Positions 1 through 10,101 of a DNA stretch of 39,584 bases are shown here, piece by piece. Source of the stretch: Halieaceae bacterium. Lineage in GTDB: Bacteria > Pseudomonadota > Gammaproteobacteria > Pseudomonadales > Halieaceae. Each line of letters starts with the position of its first letter. Positions within the stretch are counted from its first letter, which is position 1. The notes beneath the pieces were generated by a model. It was not told the origin of the DNA, searched no databases, and worked only from the letters and a program-made list of their open reading frames with translations. Position numbers and translations under genes: made by a program. The stretch spans positions 1-39,584 of the forward strand of contig JANQLM010000005.1 of NCBI GenBank assembly GCA_028280635.1. The letters run 5' to 3'.

Positions 1-413
1 CGGAAATCGCTGCCGCCGAGCTCGAGGCAGACGGTCAGCGGGTGGCGGGCCTGCGCGATGCCTTGTGGGAACGGGTCCGCGACTGCGGCGACGTTTACCT
101 GCACGGGGAGGGCGTTCCGCGGCTGCCGGGAGTACTTAACGTCGCCTTTGGCGGTGTGGAAGGTGAAACCCTGCTGATGGCCCTGAAAGACCTGGCGGTG
201 TCCTCCGGGTCGGCGTGCACATCGGCCACGGTAGAACCCTCGCATGTGCTGCGAGGCATGGGTGTGGACGACCGGCTGGCCCACAGTTCCCTGCGTATCA
301 CCCTGGGCCGCTATACCACCGAGGAAGAGGCGGGCTTCGCCGCCGACAGGCTCTGCGAGACCCTGCAGCGGCTGCGCCAGCCCCGGCCGCGCTCGGGCAC
401 CCACGACGCTTGA
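1..413 (+). CDS. IscS-like cysteine desulfurase, 3' fragment
   Basis: C-terminal part of a PLP-dependent cysteine desulfurase, which takes sulfur from L-cysteine as an enzyme persulfide for Fe-S clusters and thio-modified RNA. The 5' end lies outside the window; the reading frame is open from base 3. The catalytic-cysteine loop is plain (SSGSACTS, followed by EPSHVLRGMG and AHSSLRITLGR), and spacing and wording follow E. coli IscS closely. The protein ends about 13 residues after the last conserved helix (LRQPRPRSGTHDA) and lacks the long C-terminal tail of canonical IscS that helps dock IscU. No iscU, iscA, hscA or fdx follows; ndk is next. It is therefore probably a stand-alone IscS paralogue rather than the desulfurase of a full isc operon, though genes upstream of the window cannot be seen. 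Confidence 0.88.
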   Translation, partial: EIAAAELEADGQRVAGLRDALWERVRDCGDVYLHGEGVPRLPGVLNVAFGGVEGETLLMALKDLAVSSGSACTSATVEPSHVLRGMGVDDRLAHSSLRITLGRYTTEEEAGFAADRLCETLQRLRQPRPRSGTHDA

Positions 414-453
414 GAAAGCCCCCATAAGCCCCTGATTTTTCAACCAAATAGGC

Positions 454-480
454 TGCACCTGAAACGCATTTCAGGGTGCA
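454..480. repeat. imperfect hairpin upstream of ndk
   Basis: Inverted repeat with arms TGCACCTGAAA (454-464) and TTTCAGGGTGCA (469-480) around a 4-base loop CGCA; one base is bulged. No T tract follows, so it is not a standard Rho-independent terminator. It ends just at the -35 region of the predicted ndk promoter, so it could be a weak terminator for the desulfurase gene or an operator. Confidence 0.45.
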
Positions 481-504
481 AGCGGGGGTGAGAGCCCGTA
501 TAAT
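476..504 (+). promoter_or_regulatory. predicted promoter of ndk and the downstream gene train
   Basis: A perfect TATAAT lies at 499-504. The hexamer at the correct distance upstream (GTGCAA, 476-481, 17-base spacer) is only a weak -35. This is the only clear promoter before the tightly packed ndk-der block, about 80 bases ahead of the ndk start. Confidence 0.55.
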
Positions 505-590
505 ACTGCCGTTTCTTATATCGCCGATCTGGCGGCCCCGTACCGCGGTGCTGCCGGCTTGGCTTCAACCCATTATTGGAGAAAACCCGA

Positions 591-1016
591 ATGTCACTGG
601 AACGCACTCTTTCAATCGTGAAGCCTGACGCCGTAGGCAAGAATGTCATCGGCGAGATTTACAGCCGCTTCGAGAAAAATGGCCTGCGCATTGTCGCTGC
701 CAAGATGCTGCGACTGGATGACGAACTCGCCGGCGGCTTCTACGCCGAGCACCGTGAGCGCCCCTTCTTCCCGGCCCTGATTGAGTTCATGACCTCGGGC
801 CCGGTCTGCGTGCAGGTGCTGGAAGGCGAAAATGCGGTCGCGAGGAACCGCGAGCTGATGGGCGCCACCAATCCCCAGGAAGCCGAGGCGGGCACCATCC
901 GCGCCGACTTCGCCCAGTCCATCGACGCCAATGCGGTACACGGCTCCGATTCCCCAGAATCCGCGGCCCGCGAAATCGCCTACTTCTTCCAGGACAGCGA
1001 GATTTGCGAGCGCTGA
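591..1016 (+). CDS. ndk: nucleoside diphosphate kinase
   Basis: Transfers the gamma phosphate of ATP to other NDPs through a phosphohistidine, balancing cytoplasmic NTP and dNTP pools. The 141-residue protein has the usual bacterial length. It begins [17 protein letters not shown] and carries the active-site motif NAVHGSDS with the phosphorylated histidine at residue 117, plus the substrate-binding [11 protein letters not shown] segment. ATG 591 is preceded by GGAG at 578-581 with a 9-base gap; a TTG 15 bases upstream is in frame but coincides with that ribosome site. It is first in the ndk-der gene train, and one base separates its stop codon from the rlmN start. Confidence 0.97.
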   Translation: MSLERTLSIVKPDAVGKNVIGEIYSRFEKNGLRIVAAKMLRLDDELAGGFYAEHRERPFFPALIEFMTSGPVCVQVLEGENAVARNRELMGATNPQEAEAGTIRADFAQSIDANAVHGSDSPESAAREIAYFFQDSEICER

Positions 1017-1017
1017 G

Positions 1018-2157
1018 ATGAGCGACGCGCGCATTAACCTGCTGGGCCTGCCACTGGACAAGCTGCAGGCATTCTTCGAAGAGATCGGGGAAAAGCCCTT
1101 CCGCGCCCAACAGGTGCTGAAGTGGATGCACCACGCCGGTGTCGATCGCTTCGAGGATATGACCAACCTCAGCAAGGCGCTGCGCGAGAAGCTGGCCGGC
1201 ATCGCCGAAATACGGCCGCCGGAGGTGGTCAATCAACTGGATTCCGAAGATGGTACGCGCAAGTGGGCGATCCGCGTCGACGGTGGTGGCCTGGTGGAAA
1301 CCGTCTTCATTCCCGACGGCCAGCGCGGCACCCTGTGTGTGTCCTCGCAGGTGGGCTGCAGCCTGGATTGCAGTTTCTGCTCCACCGGCAAGCAGGGCTT
1401 TCAGCGCGACCTGACGGCCGCGGAGATCATTGGCCAGGTGTGGCTGGCGCTAAAGTCATTCGACGCTTTCCAGAGCGGCAAGGGCCGCAAGGTCACCAAC
1501 GTGGTGATGATGGGCATGGGTGAGCCTCTGCTCAACTTCGACAACGTGGTCGATGCCATGAGCCTGATGATGGAAGACCTGGCCTACGGTATTTCCAAGC
1601 GGCGCGTCACCCTCAGCACCTCCGGCGTGGTGCCGATGCTCGACCGTCTGGCGGAGGTGAGCGAGGTGTCGCTGGCCGTTTCGCTGCATGCGCCCAACGA
1701 TGAGCTGCGCAACGAGCTGGTGCCGATCAACCGCAAGTACCCCATTGCCATGCTGCTCGACAGTGCGCGCAACTACATTGACCGGCAGACCGACAAGAAG
1801 CGGGTGGTGACCATCGAGTACACGCTGATAGCCGGGGTGAATGATCGCGTCGAACACGCCCGCGAACTGGTGGAGCTGCTGCGCGACTTCCCCTGCAAAA
1901 TAAATTTGATTCCCTTCAATACATTTGCACAATCGGATTACGAGCGGCCCTCGGGGAACGCCGTGTCGCGTTTCTGGCAGGTGCTGGTAGGCGCCGGTTT
2001 CATTGTCACCGTGCGCACCACCCGCGGCGATGATATCGACGCCGCCTGCGGCCAGCTGGTGGGCCAGGTGGTAGACCGGACCCGTCGCAGTGAGCGCCAT
2101 CGGGCGCGCAGGGCAGGCGCGGCAGAACAAGAAGAACAGGTAATTCGTTGGGGGTGA
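1018..2157 (+). CDS. rlmN: dual-specificity 23S rRNA/tRNA adenine-C2 methyltransferase
   Basis: Radical-SAM enzyme that methylates C2 of A2503 in 23S rRNA and A37 in some tRNAs. The 379-residue protein has the CxxxCxxC cluster motif ([15 protein letters not shown]), the [10 protein letters not shown] motif after it, and the STSGVVP and VSLHAPND segments typical of RlmN. ATG 1018 is chosen because the product then starts like known RlmN proteins (INLLGL); in-frame upstream codons would run into ndk. The C-terminal tail is basic and hydrophilic. It overlaps the next gene by four bases (GTGA), suggesting translational coupling with pilW. Confidence 0.96.
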   Translation: MSDARINLLGLPLDKLQAFFEEIGEKPFRAQQVLKWMHHAGVDRFEDMTNLSKALREKLAGIAEIRPPEVVNQLDSEDGTRKWAIRVDGGGLVETVFIPDGQRGTLCVSSQVGCSLDCSFCSTGKQGFQRDLTAAEIIGQVWLALKSFDAFQSGKGRKVTNVVMMGMGEPLLNFDNVVDAMSLMMEDLAYGISKRRVTLSTSGVVPMLDRLAEVSEVSLAVSLHAPNDELRNELVPINRKYPIAMLLDSARNYIDRQTDKKRVVTIEYTLIAGVNDRVEHARELVELLRDFPCKINLIPFNTFAQSDYERPSGNAVSRFWQVLVGAGFIVTVRTTRGDDIDAACGQLVGQVVDRTRRSERHRARRAGAAEQEEQVIRWG

Positions 2158-3014
2158 TCGCAACCGTGATCCTTACAGTGGCAGTCAGCAGTTTCAGTTA
2201 CGTCGGTCGGTTTTTCGCCGCCCTTGGGCTTTGCCTGGCGCTGTCGGCCTGTGTGACCCAGAGCGAGAGCGTGTTCGATTCCGACCCGTCGCCCGAAGAT
2301 GCTCTGAAAGCCAGGGTCGAGCTGGCGCGTAGCTATATCGGCGAGGGCAACTGGGACGACGCCAAGCGCAACCTGAAACTCGCCCAGGACATCGACCCCA
2401 ACTCTCCGGAAGTGGCCGAGGCCTTCGCCCTCGTTTACGAGCGCACCGGGGAGTACGAACTGGCCGAGGAGAGTTTTGAGCAAGCCCTCTCGCTGCAACG
2501 GGATTTCAGCCGGGCGAGAAACAACTACGCGGCCTTCCTCTACAGCCGGGGTGCCCAGGCAGCGGCCGCGGGCCGTCCAGATGAGGTGCGCCGACGCATG
2601 GAACAGGCAGAGGAACAGCTGCTCATCGTCGTCAAGGATACGCTCTACGATGCCAGGCCCCGGGCGTTTATCAATCTCGGCCTGGTGCAGGTGCAGTTGG
2701 GCAAGGACGACCCGGCGCGGGAAGCTTTTAGCCGGGCCCTGGCAATGGACCGGGGTAATAACCTGGCGCTGTTGGAGCTCGCGCATATCGAGTACCGGGC
2801 CGGGAACTATCCGCTGGCAGACCGCTACCTGGAAAACTACCGTCGCTTCCGGCGCCAGCAGTCGGCCCGTGCCCTGTGGCTGGGCATCCGTGTCTCCCGC
2901 GAGTTGGAAGATCGCGACGCGGAGGCCAGCTATACCCTGGCGCTGCGCAATCTGTATCCGGGCTCTCCCGAATACCAGGCCTACCAGCAGGCGGTTCAGA
3001 ATGGAGAACTCTGA
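2154..3014 (+). CDS. pilW: type IV pilus biogenesis/stability lipoprotein PilW (PilF), TPR
   Basis: Outer-membrane pilotin-type lipoprotein that helps the PilQ secretin assemble during type IV pilus formation. It has a signal peptide ending in lipobox LSAC (cysteine about residue 33) and then tandem tetratricopeptide repeats (for example the segments from [20 protein letters not shown] and [15 protein letters not shown]). The GTG at 2154 overlaps the rlmN stop as GTGA and is preferred; TTG 2148 and GTG 2166 are in-frame alternatives that would not change the mature protein. About 286 residues. Position between rlmN and rodZ is the conserved location of pilF/pilW. No other pilus genes are in the window. 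Confidence 0.9.
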   Translation: MIATVILTVAVSSFSYVGRFFAALGLCLALSACVTQSESVFDSDPSPEDALKARVELARSYIGEGNWDDAKRNLKLAQDIDPNSPEVAEAFALVYERTGEYELAEESFEQALSLQRDFSRARNNYAAFLYSRGAQAAAAGRPDEVRRRMEQAEEQLLIVVKDTLYDARPRAFINLGLVQVQLGKDDPAREAFSRALAMDRGNNLALLELAHIEYRAGNYPLADRYLENYRRFRRQQSARALWLGIRVSRELEDRDAEASYTLALRNLYPGSPEYQAYQQAVQNGEL

Positions 3015-3930
3015 GGCCACCGACGAGATTGAGGTCACGCCGGGCCAACGCCTGCGTGAAGCGCGCGAGAGCGCTGGCATGTCGCCGCGTGAGATGGCAG
3101 ACCGCCTGAACTGGTTGCCCGCCCATGTCGGAGCCATAGAAAACGATCGCTATGAAGAGCTGAAAGGGGCGGCGTTTATTCGCGGCTACCTGCGCGCCTA
3201 TGCGCGTGCCGTCGGGCTCAATGAAGATGACATCGTCGGGCTGTATGCCGCCCTGCAGCCCGAGCACGAAGCAGCCACCCGGGCAAACGCGGCGGCGTCC
3301 AGTTCGGTACCCAGCCAGAATACCGGCATGGCGGTGGTGTTGGGGGTGGCGGTGGCCGCCGTGGTCATTGGCGCGATCTGGTGGAAACAGCAGGGCGCCG
3401 ACAGCGCCGCACCCGCATCTCCTGAGCCGGCTAAAACCTCGGCGGTGGCTGAGAACGGCGCCGCCACTCCGCAGCCTGCCACCGCGCAACGGGAAGAGAC
3501 TGACAGTAGTACAGACTCCTTTATGCCCGCCGCGGCCGACAGCGAGAGTTTGCCCGCCGAGCAGACCGATAGCGAGCGCGAGTCCATCGCCGCCGTGGCG
3601 GTGGAACCCTCCGGGCAGGCAGTGGCCGACACCGGTGTCGAGCCTGTCGAAGTCGCTGCACCGGCAGCAGCGTCCGCGGTTGCTTCCGACGGCGCCCTGC
3701 AGTTCAGCTTCAGCGGCGACTGCTGGCTGGAAGTACGCGACGGCGAGGGCCAGCTGATCTATGCTGACTTAAGGCGGGCGGGTGATACATTGGGCCTGGA
3801 CGGCAGGCCGCCGTTTGAGATTCTCGCCGGTGATGCCGCCGCCGTATCGCTCAGTTACCTGGGTGAGCCGGTGGCCATGCAAACCCGCCCCGGACGTGAT
3901 ACCGCAAGATTTACAGTAGGTGAGCCATGA
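3001..3930 (+). CDS. rodZ: cell-shape protein RodZ (HTH, one membrane segment, DUF4115)
   Basis: Bitopic protein linking the MreB cytoskeleton to the elongasome. The 309-residue product has an N-terminal Xre-type helix-turn-helix domain (residues about 15-85, with [23 protein letters not shown] and the [11 protein letters not shown] helix), one membrane segment (about 109-129), an Ala/Glu/Ser-rich periplasmic linker (about 130-228) and a C-terminal DUF4115 beta domain (about 229-309, [20 protein letters not shown]). ATG 3001 starts 14 bases inside pilW, so the two are translationally linked. Slightly shorter than E. coli RodZ, mostly in the linker. Confidence 0.93.
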   Translation: MENSEATDEIEVTPGQRLREARESAGMSPREMADRLNWLPAHVGAIENDRYEELKGAAFIRGYLRAYARAVGLNEDDIVGLYAALQPEHEAATRANAAASSSVPSQNTGMAVVLGVAVAAVVIGAIWWKQQGADSAAPASPEPAKTSAVAENGAATPQPATAQREETDSSTDSFMPAAADSESLPAEQTDSERESIAAVAVEPSGQAVADTGVEPVEVAAPAAASAVASDGALQFSFSGDCWLEVRDGEGQLIYADLRRAGDTLGLDGRPPFEILAGDAAAVSLSYLGEPVAMQTRPGRDTARFTVGEP

Positions 3931-5060
3931 TTTCCGAGTCTCCCATCAAGCGCCGCAAGTCCCGGCAGATTCACGTTGGCAAGGTCGCCGTAGGCGGCGA
4001 CGCGCCCATCAGTGTGCAGAGCATGACCAATACCGAAACCTGCGACGTGGAGGCCACCGTTGCCCAGGTCGAGGCGATCCAGGAAGCCGGCGCAGACATC
4101 GTCCGGGTCTCCGTGCCCAGCCTTGATGCGGCCGAGGCATTCCGGGAGATCCGCGCCCGCGTCGACGTGCCTTTGGTGGCAGATATTCACTTCGACCACA
4201 ACATTGCCCTGAAGGTGGCTGAATACGGGGTCGACTGCCTGCGCATCAACCCTGGCAACATCGGTCGCGAGGAGAAGGTGCGCGCCGTGGTGGACAGCTG
4301 CCGCGACAAGGGCATTCCCATCCGCATCGGCGTGAACGCCGGCTCGCTGGGCAAGGACCTGCAGCGCAAGTATGGTGAACCCAACGCCGAGGCCCTGGTG
4401 GAGTCCGCCATGCGCAATGTCGATATTCTCGACAAGCTGGACTACCCGGACTTCAAGGTCAGCGTGAAGGCCTCTGAGGTGTTTATGGCAGTCGAGGCCT
4501 ATCGCTTACTGGCCAAACAGATTGAACAACCTCTGCACCTTGGCATCACCGAGGCCGGTGGCCTGCGCGGTGGCACCGTGAAGTCGGCAGTGGGTCTCGG
4601 CATGCTGCTGATGGACGGTATCGGTGACACCATTCGCATTTCGCTGGCGGCGGACCCGGTGGAGGAAGTCAAGGTGGGCTTCGAGATTCTCAAGAGCCTG
4701 AAGCTGCGTACCAACGGGATCAACTTCATTGCCTGCCCGAGCTGCTCGCGCCAGAACTTCGACGTGATCGGCACTATGAACACCCTGGAACAACGTCTCG
4801 AAGACATTCGCACGCCGATGGACGTCGCCGTTATCGGCTGTATCGTCAACGGCCCCGGGGAGGCACGGGAAGCCGACGTGGGCCTGACCGGCGCTTCTCC
4901 CAGCAACCTGATCTACATTGGCGGTGAGCCGGATCACAAGGTCAGCAATGAAGACTTTCTCGATCACCTCGAACAGGTGATTCGCCGCAAGGCTGAAGAA
5001 CTCGAAGCAGAGCGCAGCGGTCTCCACACGGACCAGAGCGACCTCATAGCCAAAGCCTGA
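3927..5060 (+). CDS. ispG: 4-hydroxy-3-methylbut-2-enyl diphosphate synthase
   Basis: Penultimate enzyme of the MEP isoprenoid pathway, converting MEcPP to HMBPP with a [4Fe-4S] cluster. The 377-residue protein carries the cluster ligands C270, C273 ([11 protein letters not shown]), C305 and E312 ([10 protein letters not shown]), numbered as in E. coli IspG. The N-terminal TIM barrel shows [30 protein letters not shown] and [11 protein letters not shown] 3927 overlaps the rodZ stop as ATGA. The gene sits in its conserved place between rodZ and hisS. Confidence 0.97.
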   Translation: MISESPIKRRKSRQIHVGKVAVGGDAPISVQSMTNTETCDVEATVAQVEAIQEAGADIVRVSVPSLDAAEAFREIRARVDVPLVADIHFDHNIALKVAEYGVDCLRINPGNIGREEKVRAVVDSCRDKGIPIRIGVNAGSLGKDLQRKYGEPNAEALVESAMRNVDILDKLDYPDFKVSVKASEVFMAVEAYRLLAKQIEQPLHLGITEAGGLRGGTVKSAVGLGMLLMDGIGDTIRISLAADPVEEVKVGFEILKSLKLRTNGINFIACPSCSRQNFDVIGTMNTLEQRLEDIRTPMDVAVIGCIVNGPGEAREADVGLTGASPSNLIYIGGEPDHKVSNEDFLDHLEQVIRRKAEELEAERSGLHTDQSDLIAKA

Positions 5061-5071
5061 CAGGACAAGCA

Positions 5072-6352
5072 GTGAACCCAATACGTGCGATACGGGGGAT
5101 GAATGACATCCTCCCCCAGGACAGTTACTTGTGGCAGCACCTGGAAAAGGTGACCCATGAGCTGCTGGATGCCTACGGTTATCGTGAGATTCGTCTGCCC
5201 ATCGTTGAGCAGACCCAGCTATTCAGTCGCGCCATCGGCGAAGTGACCGACATCGTTGAAAAAGAGATGTACAGCTTCCAGGACCGCAACGACGAAGGCC
5301 TGACGCTGCGACCGGAAGGCACTGCCGGCTGCGTGCGGGCCTTCAACCAGCACGGCATGGCGGGCACCCAACAGAAGCTCTGGTATGCCGGGCCGATGTT
5401 CCGATACGAGAAACCCCAGCTGGGCCGTCAACGCCAGTTTCACCAAGTCGGCGTCGAAGTGTTCGGCACACCGACGGCCGACGTAGAGGCTGAACTGATC
5501 GTGCTGTCGGCGCGCCTGTGGCGACGCCTCGGTCTCGACAGCTCAGTGACTCTGGAGCTCAACTCCCTGGGCAACAGTGAGGATCGCGCGCGCTATCGAG
5601 AAGCGCTGGTGGCCTACCTGTCTGAACATCATGACAAGCTTGACGAGAATAGCCAGCGTCGCCTGGACAGCAATCCGCTGCGGATCCTCGACAGCAAGTC
5701 GCCTGATACCCAGGCGCTGCTGGTCGCTGCGCCGTCCCTGTCTGACTTCCTGGACGAGGAATCATCGGCGCACTTCGCTGAACTGACCGCCCTGCTGGAT
5801 GCAGCCGGCGTCAGCTATCGAATCAATCCGCGCCTGGTGCGTGGCCTCGACTATTACAACCGCACGGTGTTCGAGTGGGTCACCGATGCGCTTGGCGCCC
5901 AGGGCACTGTCTGTGCGGGGGGGCGCTATGACGGGCTGGTAGAGCAGCTCGGCGGTAAACCGACGCCTGCGGCGGGCTTTGCCATGGGCCTGGAGCGCCT
6001 CGTGCTGCTGATGCAGGAATTGAATGTAGCGCCAGAACCCACCAGCCAGGCAGATGTCTATCTAGTGGCCGTGGGCGAGGGTGCCGCGGTGGCGGGCTTT
6101 GCCCTGGGTGAAGCCCTGCGCGACCGGATGCCTGGCCTCCGGCTGCAGGTGCACAGCGGTGGGGGCAGTTTCAAGAGCCAGATGAAAAAGGCTGATCGCA
6201 GCGGTGCGCGGCTGGCGCTGGTGCTGGGAGAAAATGAGCTGGCCGAGCGCAGCGTGGGTTTCAAGCCTCTGCGCGGCGGTGAGCAGCGCAGTGTGTCTCA
6301 GGATACGCTGGCTGAGGAATTGAAAGACTTTTTTGCACACGAGGAACACTAG
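5072..6352 (+). CDS. hisS: histidyl-tRNA synthetase
   Basis: Class II aminoacyl-tRNA synthetase that charges tRNA-His; cytoplasmic homodimer. The 426-residue protein shows the N-terminal IRGMNDILP, motif 1 region ([20 protein letters not shown]), motif 2 ([13 protein letters not shown] to MFRYEKPQ), the histidine-binding segment [15 protein letters not shown] and motif 3 ([11 protein letters not shown]), then the anticodon-binding domain. The start is GTG 5072, 11 bases after ispG; its ribosome site (GGAC) is weak. It ends TAG 6350-6352, sharing one base with the GTG of yfgM. Confidence 0.97.
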   Translation: MNPIRAIRGMNDILPQDSYLWQHLEKVTHELLDAYGYREIRLPIVEQTQLFSRAIGEVTDIVEKEMYSFQDRNDEGLTLRPEGTAGCVRAFNQHGMAGTQQKLWYAGPMFRYEKPQLGRQRQFHQVGVEVFGTPTADVEAELIVLSARLWRRLGLDSSVTLELNSLGNSEDRARYREALVAYLSEHHDKLDENSQRRLDSNPLRILDSKSPDTQALLVAAPSLSDFLDEESSAHFAELTALLDAAGVSYRINPRLVRGLDYYNRTVFEWVTDALGAQGTVCAGGRYDGLVEQLGGKPTPAAGFAMGLERLVLLMQELNVAPEPTSQADVYLVAVGEGAAVAGFALGEALRDRMPGLRLQVHSGGGSFKSQMKKADRSGARLALVLGENELAERSVGFKPLRGGEQRSVSQDTLAEELKDFFAHEEH

Positions 6353-7029
6353 TGGAAACCTATCGTACCGAAGAAGAACAGGTCGAAGCCCTCAAGAAGT
6401 GGTGGGACGAGAACGGCCGTTCAACCATTGCTGCGGTGGTGCTGGCGCTGGCGGCGGGCTTCGGCTGGCAGGGCTGGCAGCAGCATCAGCAGCAGCAGGC
6501 GGAACAGGCATCGCTGCTTTACGAGGAAATGATGCAGGCCGTTGGCCAGAGCGGTGAGAGCGCCCAGGTCGACTCCCTTAAGACCCAGGGTGAACGCCTG
6601 AAAGCGGAGTATCCTTCTTCAACCTACGCCCAGTTCGCAGCCCTGCATCTGGCGCGCATCGCGGTGGTAGACGGCCGGCTGCAGGACGCGGAGTCCGAGC
6701 TGCGCTGGGTGCTGACCCAGGGTCCCGCCACCGAAGTGGCGCTGCTGGCCGAACTGCGCCTGGCGCGCGTCAAGGCGGCCATGGGCGAGAACCAGGCCGC
6801 ACTGGATATTCTCGGCGCCGCTGAACCCGGCGCCTACGCCGCGGCCTATGCCGAGGCCGAGGGTGACGTATATCTCGACCTGGGAGACGAGGCCCAGGCC
6901 ATCGCCGCCTACGAACGGGCGCTGGCGCTGGCAGCCGCCTCGGAGGTTGGCGCCAGTGAGGCGCTGCGACTCAAACTGTCATACCTGTCCCCCGTGCCCG
7001 CCCGCGAACTGGCGGCTGCGGAGCAATAG
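6352..7029 (+). CDS. yfgM: YfgM-like membrane-anchored TPR protein (ancillary SecYEG chaperone)
   Basis: Inner-membrane protein with a short cytoplasmic N-terminus (residues 1-23), one membrane segment (about 24-42) and a periplasmic tetratricopeptide domain (about 60-225). In E. coli YfgM works with PpiD at the SecYEG translocon and influences RcsB stability. The glutamine-rich stretch just after the membrane segment (QQHQQQQ) is visible. 225 residues, close to the family length. GTG 6352 overlaps the hisS stop by one base; bamB follows 2 bases after its stop. Identification rests on architecture plus conserved hisS-yfgM-bamB order. Confidence 0.9.
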   Translation: METYRTEEEQVEALKKWWDENGRSTIAAVVLALAAGFGWQGWQQHQQQQAEQASLLYEEMMQAVGQSGESAQVDSLKTQGERLKAEYPSSTYAQFAALHLARIAVVDGRLQDAESELRWVLTQGPATEVALLAELRLARVKAAMGENQAALDILGAAEPGAYAAAYAEAEGDVYLDLGDEAQAIAAYERALALAAASEVGASEALRLKLSYLSPVPARELAAAEQ

Positions 7030-7031
7030 CG

Positions 7032-8216
7032 ATGGGATTCCACCGGGCTAAAGCCCTGCTGGCAGTCCAGCTTCTGCTGCTCTGTACAGCCTGTAGCACC
7101 TTCGAAAACTGGTTCGGCAGTAAACCGGACGACGTCCGGGCGCCAGCGGACCTGTTGGATATCGTCGAGGAGGTGCGCGTCAAGCAGCTTTGGAGCGTGG
7201 GTGTGGGCGGTGGCCAGGGCCAGGGATTTTACCGCCTGCAGCCGGTGCTGGACGGCGATCGACTCTACGCCGCGGGCAGCGATGGCATCGTGGTCGCGCT
7301 GGAAGCAGACAGCGGCAAGCGTATCTGGCGGGAAGACCTGGACCAGGAAATCAGCGGCGGTGTTGGCATCGGCGGTGACATGGTGCTGGTCGGCAGCAGC
7401 GACGGCTCCGTGATCGCCCTGTCGCAGGCCGATGGCTCCCTGATCTGGTCCAGCAAGCTGCAGGGCGAAATCCTCGCTGCGCCGCAGACCAATGGTCGGG
7501 TCGTGGTGGTACAAAGCTACAACGGCAAGCTGCTGGGCCTGGACGCCACGGATGGCAGCGAGCTCTGGGTCTATGACAGCAATGTGCCGGTGCTTACCTT
7601 GCGCGGTACCAGCACGCCGGTGGTGTTTGAACGTTTCGCTATAGCGGCCTTCGGTAACGGCCGGGTGGTGGCGCTGGACCTCAATACCGGCGCGGTGCGC
7701 TGGGAGGCACGCGTCGCGATTGCCCAGGGGCGCTCGGAGATCGACCGCATTGTCGATATCGACGGCAACCTGTTGCTGACGCCGCCAGTGCTGTGGGCAG
7801 TGAGCTATCAGGGCAGGCTGGCCGCCATCGACGTGGGCAGCGGCCGCAAGCTGCGCCAGGAAGAGGTGTCCAGCTATGTGGGACTGGACCAGGGTTTCGG
7901 CAATATCTATGTCGCCGAGGAAACGGGAACCGTGATTGCCTACTACCGCAATGAGAGCGGTGTGCGCTGGGAGCAGGGAGACCTGTCCTTCCGCCAGCTC
8001 ACCTCGCCCAAGACCATCAAGGGCTGGGTCGCGGTGGCGGACTTCCGCGGCTATGTGCACTTCCTCTCCCAGGTGGACGGCCGCATTGTCGGGCGTACCC
8101 GCACCGACGGGGACGGTGTGCGTGCGGACATGCTGACGCGGGATGATGTGCTCTATGTCTATGGCAATAGCGGTAAGCTGGCCGCACTCAGGGTCAGCGC
8201 GCGGGATGACAAGTGA
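7032..8216 (+). CDS. bamB: outer-membrane assembly lipoprotein BamB
   Basis: Periplasmic lipoprotein of the BAM complex that supports beta-barrel insertion by BamA. The 394-residue product has a signal peptide ending at cysteine 21 (context LLLLCTAC, a slightly unusual lipobox with Cys at -3) and then PQQ-type beta-propeller blades (for example [33 protein letters not shown] and [16 protein letters not shown]). ATG 7032 lies 2 bases after yfgM. Its stop overlaps the GTG of der as GTGA. Confidence 0.95.
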   Translation: MGFHRAKALLAVQLLLLCTACSTFENWFGSKPDDVRAPADLLDIVEEVRVKQLWSVGVGGGQGQGFYRLQPVLDGDRLYAAGSDGIVVALEADSGKRIWREDLDQEISGGVGIGGDMVLVGSSDGSVIALSQADGSLIWSSKLQGEILAAPQTNGRVVVVQSYNGKLLGLDATDGSELWVYDSNVPVLTLRGTSTPVVFERFAIAAFGNGRVVALDLNTGAVRWEARVAIAQGRSEIDRIVDIDGNLLLTPPVLWAVSYQGRLAAIDVGSGRKLRQEEVSSYVGLDQGFGNIYVAEETGTVIAYYRNESGVRWEQGDLSFRQLTSPKTIKGWVAVADFRGYVHFLSQVDGRIVGRTRTDGDGVRADMLTRDDVLYVYGNSGKLAALRVSARDDK

Positions 8217-9616
8217 TCCCGGTTATCGCCCTGGTGGGGCGTCCCAACGTCGGCAAATCGACCCTGTTCAATCGGCTCACGCGCTCGCGTGACGCTCTGG
8301 TTGCCGACTTTCCGGGCCTGACCCGGGATCGCAAGTACGGCGAGGCCCGTCACCAGGACCGCAAGTTTATTGTTATCGATACCGGCGGCATTACCGGCGA
8401 AGAGCATGGCATTGATTCCCATATGGCGGACCAGTCACTGGCAGCGGTGGAAGAGGCCGACGCCGTGCTGCTGTTGGTGGATGCCAGGGCCGGGCTGACC
8501 GCCGGTGACGAAGAGTTGGTCACTTACCTGCGGCGCCGGAGCAAGCCGTTTCACCTCCTGGTCAACAAAATTGACGGCATCGATGAAGACTCGGTGCTGC
8601 CGGATTTCTACGCGCTCGGTGTTCAGCACCTGCACCCGATTGCCGCCAGCCACGGTCGCGGCGTCAAGGCCATGCTCGATGAGGTAATGGAGCCGTTCAT
8701 CCCGGAGGACGAGGCGAAGGAAGAGGCCGAGGAGGACGGCACCACCCGGGTGGCCATTATCGGTCGCCCCAATGTCGGCAAATCCACCCTGGTGAACCGC
8801 TTGTTGGGGGAAGACCGGGTGGTGGTGTATGACCAGCCGGGCACGACCCGCGACAGTATCTATATCGATTATCAGCGTGGTGACCGGCGCTACACGCTGA
8901 TCGACACCGCAGGCGTACGCCGGCGCAAGAACGTCAAGGAAGTGGTGGAAAAGTTTTCCATCGTAAAGACCCTCAAGGCCATCGATGACGCCCATGTCGT
9001 AGTGTTGGTCATGGATGCCAGCGAGGGCCTGGTAGAGCAGGACCTGCACCTGCTGGGACAGGCTATCGATGCGGGCCGCGGCCTGGTGCTGGCGCTCAAC
9101 AAATGGGACGGCATGGAGGCTGATGACAAGCAGCGCGTGCGCTATGAACTGGACCGCAGGCTGAGATTTATCGACTATGCCGATGTCCACTTTATCTCCG
9201 CCCTGCACGGCACCGGCGTGGGGCATCTCTACAAGAGCATCGATGCCGCCTACCAGTCCGCCACCCGCAAGCTATCCACCAACCAGTTGACGCGAATCCT
9301 GGAAGACGCGGTCCTCGACCACGAGCCGCCCATGATCAATGGTCGCCGCATCAAGTTGCGTTACGCCCACGCCGGCGGACAGAACCCGCCGTTGATCGTC
9401 ATTCACGGCAACCAGACCGGTAAGGTGCCCGCCGCGTACCAACGTTACTTGGAGAAAATATTTCGCCGCGAATTGAAGCTGACCGGCACGCCGGTACGGG
9501 TTGAGTTCCGCACCGGAGAGAACCCGTACGCCGGCAAGCGCAACCAACTCACCCAGCGGCAGGTCGCGCGCAAGCGGCGCATGATGAAACACGTCAAGAA
9601 GGGCAAGAAGCGCTAG
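8213..9616 (+). CDS. der: ribosome-biogenesis GTPase Der (EngA)
   Basis: Essential double GTPase needed for 50S subunit maturation. The 467-residue protein contains two G domains, each with a P-loop GRPNVGKST (residues about 9-17 and 184-192), DTGG/DTAG switch II motifs, and NKID/NKWD specificity motifs, followed by the C-terminal KH-like domain ([30 protein letters not shown]) and a basic tail rich in Lys and Arg. An acidic linker ([12 protein letters not shown]) joins the G domains. GTG 8213 overlaps bamB by four bases. Last member of the core block. Confidence 0.97.
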   Translation: MIPVIALVGRPNVGKSTLFNRLTRSRDALVADFPGLTRDRKYGEARHQDRKFIVIDTGGITGEEHGIDSHMADQSLAAVEEADAVLLLVDARAGLTAGDEELVTYLRRRSKPFHLLVNKIDGIDEDSVLPDFYALGVQHLHPIAASHGRGVKAMLDEVMEPFIPEDEAKEEAEEDGTTRVAIIGRPNVGKSTLVNRLLGEDRVVVYDQPGTTRDSIYIDYQRGDRRYTLIDTAGVRRRKNVKEVVEKFSIVKTLKAIDDAHVVVLVMDASEGLVEQDLHLLGQAIDAGRGLVLALNKWDGMEADDKQRVRYELDRRLRFIDYADVHFISALHGTGVGHLYKSIDAAYQSATRKLSTNQLTRILEDAVLDHEPPMINGRRIKLRYAHAGGQNPPLIVIHGNQTGKVPAAYQRYLEKIFRRELKLTGTPVRVEFRTGENPYAGKRNQLTQRQVARKRRMMKHVKKGKKR

Positions 9617-9629
9617 CTGGAACCACGCC

Positions 9630-10025
9630 ATGAATGCACCCGTCACGCCCACTCCGGTGAAAAGGGATCTCGACAGCCGCGAACAGATAGCGGCATTTGT
9701 CGATGCGTTCTATGCGCGGTTGCTGGAGGATCCGGTGTTGGCGCCGCTGTTTACGGATGTGGCGGCGGTAGACCTGGACGTGCACAAACCGCATATTGTC
9801 GATTACTGGTGCAAACTCCTGCTCAAGGACAGCCGCTACCAGCGCCACACCATGAATATCCACCGGCGATTGCACGGCAAGCGAGCGCTGACAGAGGCTG
9901 ATTTCCAGCGCTGGGTAGGCTTCTTCCGGGCTGCCGTGGACGGGGCCTGGGCAGGCGAAAAGGCGGACCGCGCCAAGCACATCGCCCGCACCATTGCTGA
10001 TAACATGCACAAGTCTTTCAGCTAA
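9630..10025 (+). CDS. truncated haemoglobin, probably group III
   Basis: Small haem protein of 131 residues with a 2-on-2 globin fold. Visible marks are AAFVDAFYARLLEDPVLAPLF (the Phe-Tyr at 27-28 fits B9/B10), HKPHIVDYWCKLLL, and an MNIHRRLH segment whose H78 is the likely proximal haem ligand, then the FQRWVGFF and RAKHIARTIADNM helices. Group III globins are assigned to oxygen/NO-related chemistry, but function is not well established. ATG 9630 lies 13 bases after der, so it may be cotranscribed. It ends 30 bases before the promoter of the GIN/ABC operon. It could also be labelled simply as a globin. Confidence 0.85.
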   Translation: MNAPVTPTPVKRDLDSREQIAAFVDAFYARLLEDPVLAPLFTDVAAVDLDVHKPHIVDYWCKLLLKDSRYQRHTMNIHRRLHGKRALTEADFQRWVGFFRAAVDGAWAGEKADRAKHIARTIADNMHKSFS

Positions 10026-10055
10026 GTGCCTGAAATAATTGAATATAAAAAAATG

Positions 10056-10083
10056 TTGCAGTTTCACTTCTAGGTGATATAGT
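10056..10083 (+). promoter_or_regulatory. predicted promoter of the GIN/YtrA/ABC operon
   Basis: TTGCAG (10056-10061) and TATAGT (10078-10083) are separated by 16 bases, each close to sigma-70 consensus. The region is markedly AT-rich compared with its surroundings. The -10 element lies inside the left half of the palindromic operator at 10073-10096. Confidence 0.65.
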
Positions 10084-10096
10084 TATGTATAACACC
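10073..10096. promoter_or_regulatory. 24-bp palindrome, likely YtrA-type GntR operator (GGTG-N16-CACC)
   Basis: The ends are GGTG (10073-10076) and CACC (10093-10096), exactly 16 bases apart. Inside them TATA (10078-10081) pairs with TATA (10088-10091), so eight of the nine outermost positions pair. As far as I recall, GGTG-N16-CACC is the operator reported for a YtrA-family GntR regulator in Xanthomonas. The site covers the -10 box and probable start point, the expected position for repression by the GntR protein encoded at 11022-11393. Confidence 0.7.
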
Positions 10097-10101
10097 ATAT
10101 C

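Noticed and set aside
1938-3137. Long open frame on the minus strand, antisense to rlmN, pilW and rodZ
   Set aside because: It lies entirely across well-supported genes, has no recognisable domain and follows from the GC-rich codon bias.
6909-8060. Long minus-strand open frame antisense to yfgM and bamB
   Set aside because: Shadow of bamB; no ribosome site or family resemblance.
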